NCBI GenBank assembly: GCA_022750155.1
Contig: JAKIWG010000006.1
Span: forward strand, 34,008 to 98,007
Direction: 5' to 3'
Origin: Thermoplasmata archaeon
GTDB lineage: Archaea; Thermoplasmatota; Thermoplasmata; Lutacidiplasmatales; UBA184
DNA length: 64,000 nucleotides
The notes under the pieces: generated by a model
Seen by the model: the letters and a program-made list of their open reading frames with translations, nothing else
The model's database searches: none
Told to the model about the DNA's origin: nothing
Program-made: the position numbers and the translations under genes
Shown: in pieces, positions 10,027-19,286 of the stretch
Position numbering within the stretch: position 1 is the stretch's first letter
Layout: each line of letters opens with the position of its first letter

Positions 10027-11463
10027 CTAGCCGGGGAACACGACCGCGAACGAAATCGCAGTGGCGGCCATCAGGGCGAGGGAGTGCAGAAGGCCGTAGC
10101 GCGCCTTACCTTCCGTGAAGGCTCCGATGATTACCCCGGTTCCCATCGAATTGATGAGCATCAGGTCGAAGAACCGCTGCTTCAGGGCCGCCGGACTCAG
10201 TCGGGGGACACTTGCCGCCGAAACCCCGCCGGAGCCGGACGCGCCGGCACTATTGAGCGGGTTTCCGTTGAGGAAGCTGATGTTGATCGACCCGAGCGTG
10301 GGAGCGATGAACAACAAGGAAAAGAGCACTGCCATCAGGACGCCGAAGGCGATGTACAACACGGCCACGGGCAATACGAGTTGGTTGTTGCGCTCGATCT
10401 CGATCTTGATGAAGTCGTCCATGTCCTTGGCCGCGCGGTAGACGACGACGGAGGTTTCGCCTCCCACCGCCGAGGCATCCGAAATCAACCCTGCGTATCG
10501 GTTGATGAGGGCGCTTCGCATCGGAGTCACCATCGTCTGCAGGACCACGTCGAAGGGGCGCCCCATCCGGATCCCATCCGCGGCGATCCGCAGGTCCTTG
10601 CGCATGATGTTCCCGCTGGTCTTCGCGAGCTCTACGATGCACTTCGCCGGGTCGATCCCGCCCCGCATGGCGTCGGCCATCTCGAACAGGAACTGGGCGA
10701 ATGCACGCTCGTACGTACGTCGTCGACGTTTTTCCCGACGGGCGTCCATGGCGAACGCCAGAAGCCCGATGAAGAGCCCGATGATGACCACGTACTCAGG
10801 GGCGAGCAGCGGCTCGCCGGGTGTTCCGGTGACGAAGATCAGACCGATCATGACAAAGACGAACGCCGCCACGGCGGGGATGTAGAGTACGATGTACTCC
10901 TTCTGGATCGGGTGCGTCGCGAAATACTTGTGGAACGTGAACCGGCGGGTTCGCTTCAGGTAGAGCACGTAGCCCCCCGCGGCCGCCGCCACGACGGCCG
11001 CTCCCACCCCGATTTCGAGCAGGAGTGCCCGGCTGTTGAGGACGACGAACGGGTTCGGCGGGGGGACCGTCGTATTGATGGTGAAACCCCAGGAGTACTC
11101 CGCGTGGTTTCCGGCGGAGTCGGTCACGTCGACGGTGACGGTGTGGTTTCCCGGCTGGAGCTTGAGGACCGCCGGGGGGGTGTAGCTGATCTCGCTCGCG
11201 GTGATCACCGTGCCCTCGATGTTCGTCACATCGAGCCCATCTACGATCATGGTCACTCCGACGGGAAAGATGCGGCCGGCGCTGTCGGTGTACGTCGCCG
11301 AGATGTTGGGGGTCTGGGTGTGCGAAATGGCTGCCGGCGCCGGGTTCACCGGAGTGATGATGATCGGGCCTGCCGCTGCGCGCGCACCCTGGGCATTTTG
11401 TCCGGCGAGGAGCAGGATGATGAGAAGGGCGAGGAGCAGCCAGGACCTTGCCATGGGATTCAC
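10027..11463 (-). CDS. TadC/FlaJ-like pilus assembly membrane protein with N-terminal secreted Ig-like domain
   Basis: N-terminal signal plus Ig-like domain (NISATYTDSAGRIFPVGVTMIVDGLDVT...NHTVTVDVTDSAGN); then multi-TM region with T2SSF-like EMADAMRGGIDPAKCIVELAKTSGNIMRKDL. Confidence 0.8.
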   Translation of the reverse strand: MNPMARSWLLLALLIILLLAGQNAQGARAAAGPIIITPVNPAPAAISHTQTPNISATYTDSAGRIFPVGVTMIVDGLDVTNIEGTVITASEISYTPPAVLKLQPGNHTVTVDVTDSAGNHAEYSWGFTINTTVPPPNPFVVLNSRALLLEIGVGAAVVAAAAGGYVLYLKRTRRFTFHKYFATHPIQKEYIVLYIPAVAAFVFVMIGLIFVTGTPGEPLLAPEYVVIIGLFIGLLAFAMDARREKRRRRTYERAFAQFLFEMADAMRGGIDPAKCIVELAKTSGNIMRKDLRIAADGIRMGRPFDVVLQTMVTPMRSALINRYAGLISDASAVGGETSVVVYRAAKDMDDFIKIEIERNNQLVLPVAVLYIAFGVLMAVLFSLLFIAPTLGSINISFLNGNPLNSAGASGSGGVSAASVPRLSPAALKQRFFDLMLINSMGTGVIIGAFTEGKARYGLLHSLALMAATAISFAVVFPG

Positions 11464-12422
11464 TCCGCGCGGGCGTATGCCATCGAAATCAGGATCGTCG
11501 TCATCCCCACCGAAAGTGGGACCAGTCCGAAGGTCAGCAGCAGAAGGAGGGCATTGGCGTCCAAGCCCCCCACGGTGCTGCCGAAGGCATCGATGAGGAA
11601 CGCCCCGACCGCGATCATGAGCACGCCGATCAGGACGAGACTCGAGTACATGTCGACGTACGTCTGAAGGCGCTCGATGAACTCCTTCTGGACCGAACGC
11701 TTGAGCTTCAGGACGTCGTCCGACTTGTTCCGAAGGTACTCGTCCAGGTTGCCCCCCTGGTGGATCATGTTCCCGAGATCCCAGAACGACTCCCGGAGCG
11801 ATTCGGACGGCGACTCCTTCGCGGTTTCGGCCAAGGCCGTGATGAGATCCTTCCCCTGAATGTCGGTCTTGTAGACGATCTTCTGGAACTCAGCGGTCAT
11901 TGCCGGGTCGTGGTCCCTGCGGGCCATCCTGCGGACCAGCTCGATAGGGGACATGCCCGTGCTGGCCATGACCGAGAGTTCGCTCAACGTGAACGGGAGT
12001 TCGCGCTCTAGCTGACCCTTGCGATTCGATACCCGCGTCCCCACGAGGCTCTGAAAGCCTCCCACGACGGCGACGGCGGTGAGCCCGGTAATCCCGCCCA
12101 CATACTCGTACCAGGCCGGTGACGGCACGAGCAGGAGGAAAAGAGGAACGGTCACCGCCGCCGTGACCGCGACCGCAATGAGCGTGGTGACGAGCAGTAC
12201 GGAACGATGCATCCCCGGAGTGGCGTGGACGCCGGCCTGTCGAAGTCGGTCCGCGAGGATCTCCGCATCCTCACCCCGGTCGAATCGTTCGCCGAGATGG
12301 CGATAGCAGAAGGCGCGGTACCTCCGCAGGAACCGTTCCTGGGCGGTCGAAGGGGCCTCACCACCGAGGCCGACGGCCTTCCCTTCCTTCGCCGATACCG
12401 AAGTGCGCCTGAAGATGTTCAT
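11460..12422 (-). CDS. TadB/FlaJ-like pilus assembly membrane protein
   Basis: Start MNIFRRTSVSAKEGK; T2SSF motifs LPFTLSELSVMASTGMSPIELVRRMA, DLGNMIHQGGNLDEYL. Confidence 0.8.
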   Translation of the reverse strand: MNIFRRTSVSAKEGKAVGLGGEAPSTAQERFLRRYRAFCYRHLGERFDRGEDAEILADRLRQAGVHATPGMHRSVLLVTTLIAVAVTAAVTVPLFLLLVPSPAWYEYVGGITGLTAVAVVGGFQSLVGTRVSNRKGQLERELPFTLSELSVMASTGMSPIELVRRMARRDHDPAMTAEFQKIVYKTDIQGKDLITALAETAKESPSESLRESFWDLGNMIHQGGNLDEYLRNKSDDVLKLKRSVQKEFIERLQTYVDMYSSLVLIGVLMIAVGAFLIDAFGSTVGGLDANALLLLLTFGLVPLSVGMTTILISMAYARAE

Positions 12423-14227
12423 CGACCGAGCGCCTGATTCTCCAGCTGGCGAAGGGCACCACTCGGATCGACGTAGTACTGAGCGATCGCGCGGCTGACG
12501 TCCTTGTAGTAGGTCATGTTGAGGCGGCTCATCAACTCCAGATAGGTCGCTTTGCGGCGAACCTCTGCATCGAGGGAATCGAGGTCCTTTCCTGTCAACT
12601 GGGCGATCTTCTCCAGGACGAAGCTTCGCCCCAGGTAGGTCATCGTGTCTTCGGAGGGGGCCCAACGGAACACCTCGTTCGTGAGCAGCTCGTTGGTCAC
12701 CGCATCCACTTCCAGAACCTCGGTGATGCTCATCAGTCGGCGAACGCGAGCATTCTTGACCGCCACCTGGGCAGGGAACGCCACGGTGTCAAGGGCCTGG
12801 AAGAGGACCCGAGGGATGTTCATCGGCTCGTTCTCGATCCGGTGGAGGAGCTCCGCGATGGAACCGGCGTGGATCGTAGACATCGAGGCGTGACCCACCG
12901 AGATCGCCTGGAAGAGCGTGAACGACTCCGCCCCCCGGACCTCCCCGACGATCACATACTCCGGTCTCTGCCTCAGCGCGGCGACTAGCAAGTCGAAGAG
13001 TGTGACGCTCCCCATCGCCTTGGCCCCGCCGCCGGAGATTCCTGACGCTCCGCCGGAGATTCCCGAGGCCGCACCGCTCGACATCCCGTAACCGGTCCGC
13101 GCAACCGACTGGATCCAGTTCTGATGGTCGATGTGGATTTCCGGTGTGTCTTCGATGGAGACTATCTTGTCCTCGGGCCGGATGAACATGCTGATGGCGT
13201 TGAGCAATGTCGTCTTGCCGCTTGCCGTTCCCCCGGAGATGAGGATCGACCGGTGGTGCTCGACCAAGGTCCAGAAGTAGGCGAGCTCGAGAGCGGAAGC
13301 CGAGCCAAAACGCAGGAGATCGATGGGAGAGACCGGGTCGTAGGAGAACTTACGAATGCTGAACGTCGAGCCTTTTCGCGTCACCTCCGTTCCGAGGGTC
13401 AGGTTGATCCTGCTGCCATCGCGGAGCGTGGCATCGAGGATCGGCTGGTAGATCGAGATGTGCTTCCCCGAAATCTGTGCCAGTCGGAAGATGTACTTGT
13501 TCAGCTCCAGATCGCCGGTGAAGTTCACGTTGGTCTTTACGGAGCCAAAGACGCGGTGGAACACGTAGAGGGGCGTGGCTGGACCGAGGCAGCTGATGTC
13601 CTCCAAGAACGGATCGCGTAACACCGCGTCCGTCCTCCCCAGGCCGACGAACTCCCGCTGGAGGTAGTACAATAGCACGGGCCGGCGCTTTTCCGAAACG
13701 TCGATATCATAGAGATCCAGTGCTGCGAGGAACCGCCCCCTGAGGTAGGCCCGCAACTCCGGGGATTGCTCTAGGCTCTGCCCCTCGGTCACCGGAAGCT
13801 CCTCCTGGGCCATCAGCGCCTCCATCTTGTCGCGGATCCGGCCGATCGTCTCGAACTCTTGCCCCTTCAACGTCGGCTCGAGGACGCTGTATTGGAACTC
13901 GCCGTCCCGCTCATTGAAGACGATATGGACGAACGCGTAGGGGGGGTTCACCGGGTAGGTGATGTCGACCGCCCGGCGGTCGGTGACCAGCTGTTTTCGC
14001 ATGTATCCCAACTCCGCCTGGACGAGCATCTTGTCGGCGACCACGTTTTTCTTGACGAAGAGGGAGTCCAATGCGGCCGATTCCCGGCGGCGGGTCGCCA
14101 AGTCCTTCGGCTTGAACTTCGAGAGGTCTACGCGCGGACGTGGGGGAAGGTTTCGGTCCCGCGTATCCGCGCTGGACGTGGAGGGTGCCCCTACCGAATT
14201 CATCGGCAACACCACTCTGCTCCCCAA
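12419..14227 (-). CDS. TadA/FlaI-type secretion ATPase
   Basis: Walker A ISGGTASGKTTLLNAI, EDTPEIH, RQRPEYVIVGEVRGAESFTLFQAISVGHASMSTIHAGS. Start could be 14203. Confidence 0.92.
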   Translation of the reverse strand: MGSRVVLPMNSVGAPSTSSADTRDRNLPPRPRVDLSKFKPKDLATRRRESAALDSLFVKKNVVADKMLVQAELGYMRKQLVTDRRAVDITYPVNPPYAFVHIVFNERDGEFQYSVLEPTLKGQEFETIGRIRDKMEALMAQEELPVTEGQSLEQSPELRAYLRGRFLAALDLYDIDVSEKRRPVLLYYLQREFVGLGRTDAVLRDPFLEDISCLGPATPLYVFHRVFGSVKTNVNFTGDLELNKYIFRLAQISGKHISIYQPILDATLRDGSRINLTLGTEVTRKGSTFSIRKFSYDPVSPIDLLRFGSASALELAYFWTLVEHHRSILISGGTASGKTTLLNAISMFIRPEDKIVSIEDTPEIHIDHQNWIQSVARTGYGMSSGAASGISGGASGISGGGAKAMGSVTLFDLLVAALRQRPEYVIVGEVRGAESFTLFQAISVGHASMSTIHAGSIAELLHRIENEPMNIPRVLFQALDTVAFPAQVAVKNARVRRLMSITEVLEVDAVTNELLTNEVFRWAPSEDTMTYLGRSFVLEKIAQLTGKDLDSLDAEVRRKATYLELMSRLNMTYYKDVSRAIAQYYVDPSGALRQLENQALGR

Positions 14228-14437
14228 GATTAAGCGATGGCCACGGGAACTCCATAGTCTACGTAATTCACGATTCTACCGGAACCTCGTACCAGACATA
14301 CGGTAACGTCCCGAATTTACCTCGAGGACCGGGTTCTACTTCGGCGACGGCTATGAGGCAATATTCGGTTCGATCGACCGCAGAGAGGCGCACGACTAGG
14401 TCGCGAGTCCCCCTGCGGAAAAAAAGGGAAGGAACGA

Positions 14438-15655
14438 ATGAAGGCGAGAGAGATTAGCCGACAGACAAAGCGCCGGAACTTCCGGAAGCTTCACCAGAAG
14501 ACGGAAGCTGTTTCCCCGGTGGTCGCAACGTTGATCCTGATCCTCGTTGCGGTCGCCGCGGCAGCGGCCCTGTATCTCTGGTTGAGCGGGTGGCAGGCCG
14601 GCATCACCAAGGGAATCGGTTCGCCGAACGCGCAGTACAGCATTACGATTGGCGGCAGCACGACGGTCTACCCCTTTGACCAGACCATCGTGCCTTGGTT
14701 CGAGCAGAACAACTCGAACGTCGTCGTTTCGGACAACCCCGGGGGCTCGGGCGCGGGCATCCTCGCGGTCTGCGCTGGCCAGGTTGACATCGGAGCGGCG
14801 TCCCGAGCGATCACCGCGACCGACATTGCTGCGTGCCCGGCACTGCAGAACGCAGTCCAGACGCGCATTGGCATCGCTGCCATCGTCTCGATTGTGTCGA
14901 AGACCAACACTGTGGGCTTCACGGCCGCTTCCGCCATGGCGCAGAGGGAACTCGCATCCATCTGGCAGACCAACGGTGGCGGGAACCTCAACCTCGCCGG
15001 AATCCCGGTCGCTGGCGGCAGCTACGGACTGAAGGCGGGGGCCCCCTCGGGAACCGCCACGTGCCCGAACGGCGTCGGACCCTGCTACCTCTGGTCGGAC
15101 GTTGCCACGAACTACGGAGCCGTCAACTGCGAGGGCCTCGTTGTCACGGCCTGCACGTTCTCGGCCTCGGCAAGCCCGATCCACCTGTGGGACCGCGCTG
15201 ACAACAGCGGAACCGAAGCGAACTTCGCGGGCAAGCTGCTCGGCCAGGGCAAGTGCGGATCGGATCAGCAGGTCCAGAGCTGCGGTATCATCACCAGCAA
15301 CTCCGGCGGCGGATCTGCCACCGGCAACCCGGCGGTCACGGCGGCGGTCGCGGCGGACCCCGTCGGACTCGGGTTCACCGACATCGGTCAGATCGGAACC
15401 AGCACCTTCGCGCTCGGCTTCGAGAACAACAGCCAGGCGGCTCCGGTCTTCGCGACCACCACGACTATCAAGCTGGCAGCGAACGGCCCGATCGCCGCGC
15501 CCTATGCGGGCGCGTACGGCGGCTGGACCCCCCTGGAGTACATCACGATTGGACCAGCGACCGGAGAAATCCAGCGCTTCATCCAGTTCGCGATGGACCC
15601 CAATGTGAACCAGCTCGCGACCGCCTCTAACGGGTACATCAGCGTCTACGCGTAG
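14438..15655 (+). CDS. PstS-like phosphate-binding protein with type IV pilin-like N-terminus
   Basis: N-terminus HQKTEAVSPVVATLILILVAVAAAAALYLWLSGW is pilin-like; then ITIGGSTTVYPFDQTIVPWFEQNN...SGAGILAVCAGQVDIGAASRAIT as in PstS family. Confidence 0.88.
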   Translation: MKAREISRQTKRRNFRKLHQKTEAVSPVVATLILILVAVAAAAALYLWLSGWQAGITKGIGSPNAQYSITIGGSTTVYPFDQTIVPWFEQNNSNVVVSDNPGGSGAGILAVCAGQVDIGAASRAITATDIAACPALQNAVQTRIGIAAIVSIVSKTNTVGFTAASAMAQRELASIWQTNGGGNLNLAGIPVAGGSYGLKAGAPSGTATCPNGVGPCYLWSDVATNYGAVNCEGLVVTACTFSASASPIHLWDRADNSGTEANFAGKLLGQGKCGSDQQVQSCGIITSNSGGGSATGNPAVTAAVAADPVGLGFTDIGQIGTSTFALGFENNSQAAPVFATTTTIKLAANGPIAAPYAGAYGGWTPLEYITIGPATGEIQRFIQFAMDPNVNQLATASNGYISVYA

Positions 15656-15791
15656 GGTCGAAACGGAGCGCGGACGACCGGACCCCCGAGCCCCACCTCG
15701 GGGGTCAACCCATTCCAGCCTCCTTTTTCTCCATTCAGATGCAAGCCGTCGTTGGCCCGGATTCAAAAGCCCCTGAGGTCTTAGGCCCGGG

Positions 15792-16085
15792 ATGGCTTCC
15801 GGCCCGTTCCAGACCACCTGGATCACCCCATCCGGCCCGATGCACTGTGGTGGTTGTGACATGGCGGAGATTCAGCCCGGGCGCAGGGCGTTGCGTTTCT
15901 TGGGGGGCCCGGGACGGCTCAAGCGTCTCGCCGGGACGTGGTATCACGGGTGGGGATGCTTGGCTCAACACGCGGAGCGACTGATGGTCGACGAGGAGCG
16001 GTACGGCCCGGCGGTCGCGGAAACGTACAGGGAGCTTGAGATCTGGGCTCGCCAGCAGGATCGGGCCGCTCACCGCATGGTGTAG
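15792..16085 (+). CDS. Small conserved-looking protein with possible Cys/His metal site
   Basis: 97 aa; PMHCGGCDMAEIQPG...WYHGWGCLAQHAERLM. Confidence 0.5.
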   Translation: MASGPFQTTWITPSGPMHCGGCDMAEIQPGRRALRFLGGPGRLKRLAGTWYHGWGCLAQHAERLMVDEERYGPAVAETYRELEIWARQQDRAAHRMV

Positions 16086-16192
16086 GCGCTCTCGGTCCAC
16101 CTCAGTCTTCTTTATACCGGGAACCGGTCCGGCTCTGCGCAGACCCCGGCCCGGATTCTCCGGCCGTCGTCGTCGGCGAGCAGGAACAAGAT

Positions 16193-17044
16193 ATGCAGCG
16201 AACTTACCCCAGAGAACCGCGAGCGGGTCGAGACGCCGTCAAGCCCGGGCGTTGGGTCTCGGCCACGAGCACCACCGCCTTCGCCGTGACGCTCCTTCTG
16301 CTGGTCGCGCCCGCGACGCTGGGCGCCCACGCCGTGGTCCTGACCGCCCCGTATTCCGGGGCGAAGACCACCTCCTCCGAATCCTTGTCGGTTTCCGGCT
16401 GCGCGCACGCCGGGGTCCCCACGAGGGGCTACTTCCACGGGAGCACCGGGATCGGGGGTCTGCGGGTCTGGAGCACGTCGCAGAGTTGCTCGGCGGGCTA
16501 CGGGTACGGGTCGACCTCCTCGACCTCGTTCATCTCCACGGTCCCCGTCACGCTGGCCCACTCGAAGGCCACCGTGGTCGCCGTCGTCCTGCTGCGGGCA
16601 TGGGTGGCCGCCCACCTGACGCCCGGGACGTGCACGACGGGAAGCGGGAACTATTCGTCCTGCTCCGAGAGCGCGTATGCGAGCCTCTACGGGTACGTCT
16701 ACCTGGCTGACATGACGAGCGGGGCGACGTGGTACCCCGCCAACTACCTCCTCGGCACCGCGCAGAGCATTTACCAGGGCTACTACTGCTACCTCGGAAA
16801 CTGTTCGAGCTACACGAGCAACTACACCGTGCCGTTCCAGACGAGCTCCTCGACCTCCCTGACGATCAACGTCACGGGAGCCACGACGACCGACAGTTTC
16901 GCCCTCGTCGTCGACTTCAGCAGCTACGCGGACTCGTACGTGAGCGCGTACGGCGCCACGCTCTCCGGTGCCAAGGCGTCGGCCACCGTCAACGCGGCAT
17001 CCTCCGGAGAGCACATCGACCTCGCGTCGATCACAATATCCTGA
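16193..17044 (+). CDS. Secreted surface protein, unknown family
   Basis: Signal-like TTAFAVTLLLLVAPATLGAHA followed by Ser/Thr/Tyr-rich extracellular sequence. Confidence 0.7.
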   Translation: MQRTYPREPRAGRDAVKPGRWVSATSTTAFAVTLLLLVAPATLGAHAVVLTAPYSGAKTTSSESLSVSGCAHAGVPTRGYFHGSTGIGGLRVWSTSQSCSAGYGYGSTSSTSFISTVPVTLAHSKATVVAVVLLRAWVAAHLTPGTCTTGSGNYSSCSESAYASLYGYVYLADMTSGATWYPANYLLGTAQSIYQGYYCYLGNCSSYTSNYTVPFQTSSSTSLTINVTGATTTDSFALVVDFSSYADSYVSAYGATLSGAKASATVNAASSGEHIDLASITIS

Positions 17045-17121
17045 GCCCGCGCGGATCGCGCTCCCAGGGTCCACCGCGGGCCGGACTTCGGGGGGGACTC
17101 CGGGCGACCCCGCGATCCTGC

Positions 17122-17874
17122 TCAGACGACCTTGATGTAGACCAGGGTCGTCGGACCGGCCGCTGAGCCGACGGGCGAACCGATCAACGCGCTGGCGGAC
17201 GAAGCGCAGCCGGACTTTGACGCGGCGAGCGTGGTGGCCTGAACGAACGTCGTCACGGCGTAGGAGTGACCCGCCGTGAGCCCCGCGATGAAGACCACGA
17301 GGTAGAGCCCTGTCGTCCCGGCGACGACGAGGCCCTTGTTCTGGAGGACGTGTTGGTAGATCTGGTGCGTTCCGTGGCCCACCGTGACCTGAGGTGAGAC
17401 CGAGACATCGGTGACGTACCCGTAGAGGGCGATCCGCGCCCCCGCGAACGTGCTCAGGTGGGTCGGGCTGGCGACGCAGGTGGTGTTGAGCACGACCGCC
17501 CATGTGACGTTCCAAAGGATGATGACCGAATGGTTCCCGCTCGTGCACGTCGCCGGACACGAGAACGAGACGTTCTGGACGCCAGACCAAGCCTGGATCT
17601 TGTGGGCTCCGCCGCCGGAGGAGGTCGACTGCTGGCTCTGGTGGGCGACCCCGGTCGTGGGGTTGAAGCTCGGAGAGATCGCGAGGACGTTCGAACCGCT
17701 GCCGGACGCGGCCAGGACCAGCGAACCGGTGAAGGCGAAGCCGCCGTACGTGGTGTACGGTGCGACCGCTTTGAACAGCGGGGGTCCCGCCGAGGCGACG
17801 GGGGCGATGAGTACGAGGGCGAGGACCAGGCCGAAAGCGGGGAATGCCCAGGTGGATCGGCGTATTCGCGTCAT
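17122..17874 (-). CDS. Secreted protein, unknown family
   Basis: Start MTRIRRSTWAFPAFGLVLALVLIAPVASAGPP (signal peptide); 250 aa. The 725-aa ORF upstream extension is judged spurious. Confidence 0.7.
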   Translation of the reverse strand: MTRIRRSTWAFPAFGLVLALVLIAPVASAGPPLFKAVAPYTTYGGFAFTGSLVLAASGSGSNVLAISPSFNPTTGVAHQSQQSTSSGGGAHKIQAWSGVQNVSFSCPATCTSGNHSVIILWNVTWAVVLNTTCVASPTHLSTFAGARIALYGYVTDVSVSPQVTVGHGTHQIYQHVLQNKGLVVAGTTGLYLVVFIAGLTAGHSYAVTTFVQATTLAASKSGCASSASALIGSPVGSAAGPTTLVYIKVV

Positions 17875-17969
17875 CGGACCCCGGAACCCGCGGCCGCTAG
17901 TTGAACGTTCGCACGGGAGCGGACGGTACCCGATCCCCGCCCAGCGTCCGACGAGCTGAGCCGTGCCCG

Positions 17970-19286
17970 CTACGGGGATCTCATCGAGCGGGTCGGGCGA
18001 AGGGCCGCGGCTCGGGCCCGTCTCCGAAGGTCTTGTCCGAGCCTTTCCCCGAGCGGTGTCAACCGGTAGACCTTCATCCTTCTCGGCTTTCCGCTCACAT
18101 GGCGGACGTCTTCCGTGATCGCCCCCGCGTCCCGCAAACGTCGGAGGACGTTGCTGAGGCGATTCTGGGGGACCCCGAGCGCGTCCGCCATCCCTCCCTG
18201 CGTGAAGGCGTCGGTAGCCACCGCGTCGTTCGCGAGGGCCCCTTGCATCGAGAGGTGGACGACCACCCGTTGGGAGAGACGCAGGGTCTCGACCGGGAGA
18301 TCGGGTTCGCGGGCCAGTGGGACGGGGTCGGGCACGCCGCCGGGGAACGGGCGTGGGCTCGCGGGCTCGGGCGCGACCGGAGCTACCCTCGCGAGCGGGG
18401 TCGGATCGGATGGAGTGGGGCGGTCGAACGCGGCACCCGCAGGAGCGCCCTGCGGAGAGCCCCGCGCGCTGCCCCGAAGTGGACCCGAGCGGTTTCTCGA
18501 GGTCATGAAGAGGGCGGCGACCACGACCCCGAGCGCTGAACCTCCCAATGCGAACACCCACCCGGGCTCGCCGAGGATCGTGAACGGGGGCGCGGCCGTC
18601 GGTCGGCCGGGCCCGGGGGAATCCGCGGATACGTTCACCCAGACCGAGACCGTCGACCGGGTGCCTGCGCTGTCGGTCACGTTCAAGAGTATGCGATAGT
18701 GCCCCGGGGTCTGGAACGTATAGGTCACCTGCAGACCGCTCCCTTCGTCCCCGTCGTCGAACCACCACACGGCACTGAGGTAGGTCCCGGTTCCGCCCTG
18801 CACGGTGGCGGTGAACGTGACGTTCAGGGGGGCTTGGCCGACCGGCGGCGAAGCCATCGCGGTGGCCGTCAGCGTCGGGCGGAGCACCGTCACGGAGGTG
18901 GTGCAGACGGACCGGCCCTGGCTCGAATCGACGACGACGGAAACGTTGTACACGCCGGGGGAGGCGAATCGATGCAGGGGAGAGGCATACAGCGGGCCGC
19001 TCCCGTTGTAGTAAGCCCCGTCCCCGAAACTCCAGGAGAACATCGGAGGGGTCTGCGAGGAGATCTGGACCGAGAAATTGGTCAGGAGCGGGGCGAATCC
19101 GCGGGACGGGCTCGCGGTCAGCGTCGCGGGGGCGCAGGTCGCCCCCGCATGCTCGGCCGGCCCGGTCGCCCCGAGGGGTGGAACGCCAAGCAGGAGCAAC
19201 CCGGCGCCGAGACAGACCCACGCGGCGGCGCGGCGCGCGACACCGGCGGGATTCCGATCTCGGGGTGGACGATCCGTAGTGCTCAC
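17970..19286 (-). CDS. PKD-domain surface receptor with one TM and cytoplasmic winged-helix (MarR-like) tail
   Basis: GTG start at 19286. Two PKD-like domains, TM WVFALGGSALGVVVAALFM, then LPVETLRLSQRVVVHLSMQGALANDAVATDAFTQGGMADALGVPQNRLSNVLRRLRDAGAITEDVRHVSGKPRRMKVYRLTPLGERL. Confidence 0.8.
   Translation of the reverse strand: MSTTDRPPRDRNPAGVARRAAAWVCLGAGLLLLGVPPLGATGPAEHAGATCAPATLTASPSRGFAPLLTNFSVQISSQTPPMFSWSFGDGAYYNGSGPLYASPLHRFASPGVYNVSVVVDSSQGRSVCTTSVTVLRPTLTATAMASPPVGQAPLNVTFTATVQGGTGTYLSAVWWFDDGDEGSGLQVTYTFQTPGHYRILLNVTDSAGTRSTVSVWVNVSADSPGPGRPTAAPPFTILGEPGWVFALGGSALGVVVAALFMTSRNRSGPLRGSARGSPQGAPAGAAFDRPTPSDPTPLARVAPVAPEPASPRPFPGGVPDPVPLAREPDLPVETLRLSQRVVVHLSMQGALANDAVATDAFTQGGMADALGVPQNRLSNVLRRLRDAGAITEDVRHVSGKPRRMKVYRLTPLGERLGQDLRRRARAAALRPTRSMRSP

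Noticed and set aside
10084-11667. 527-aa plus-strand ORF
   Set aside because: Antisense to the TadC/TadB-like genes; no recognisable domain, His/Asp/Arg-rich composition.
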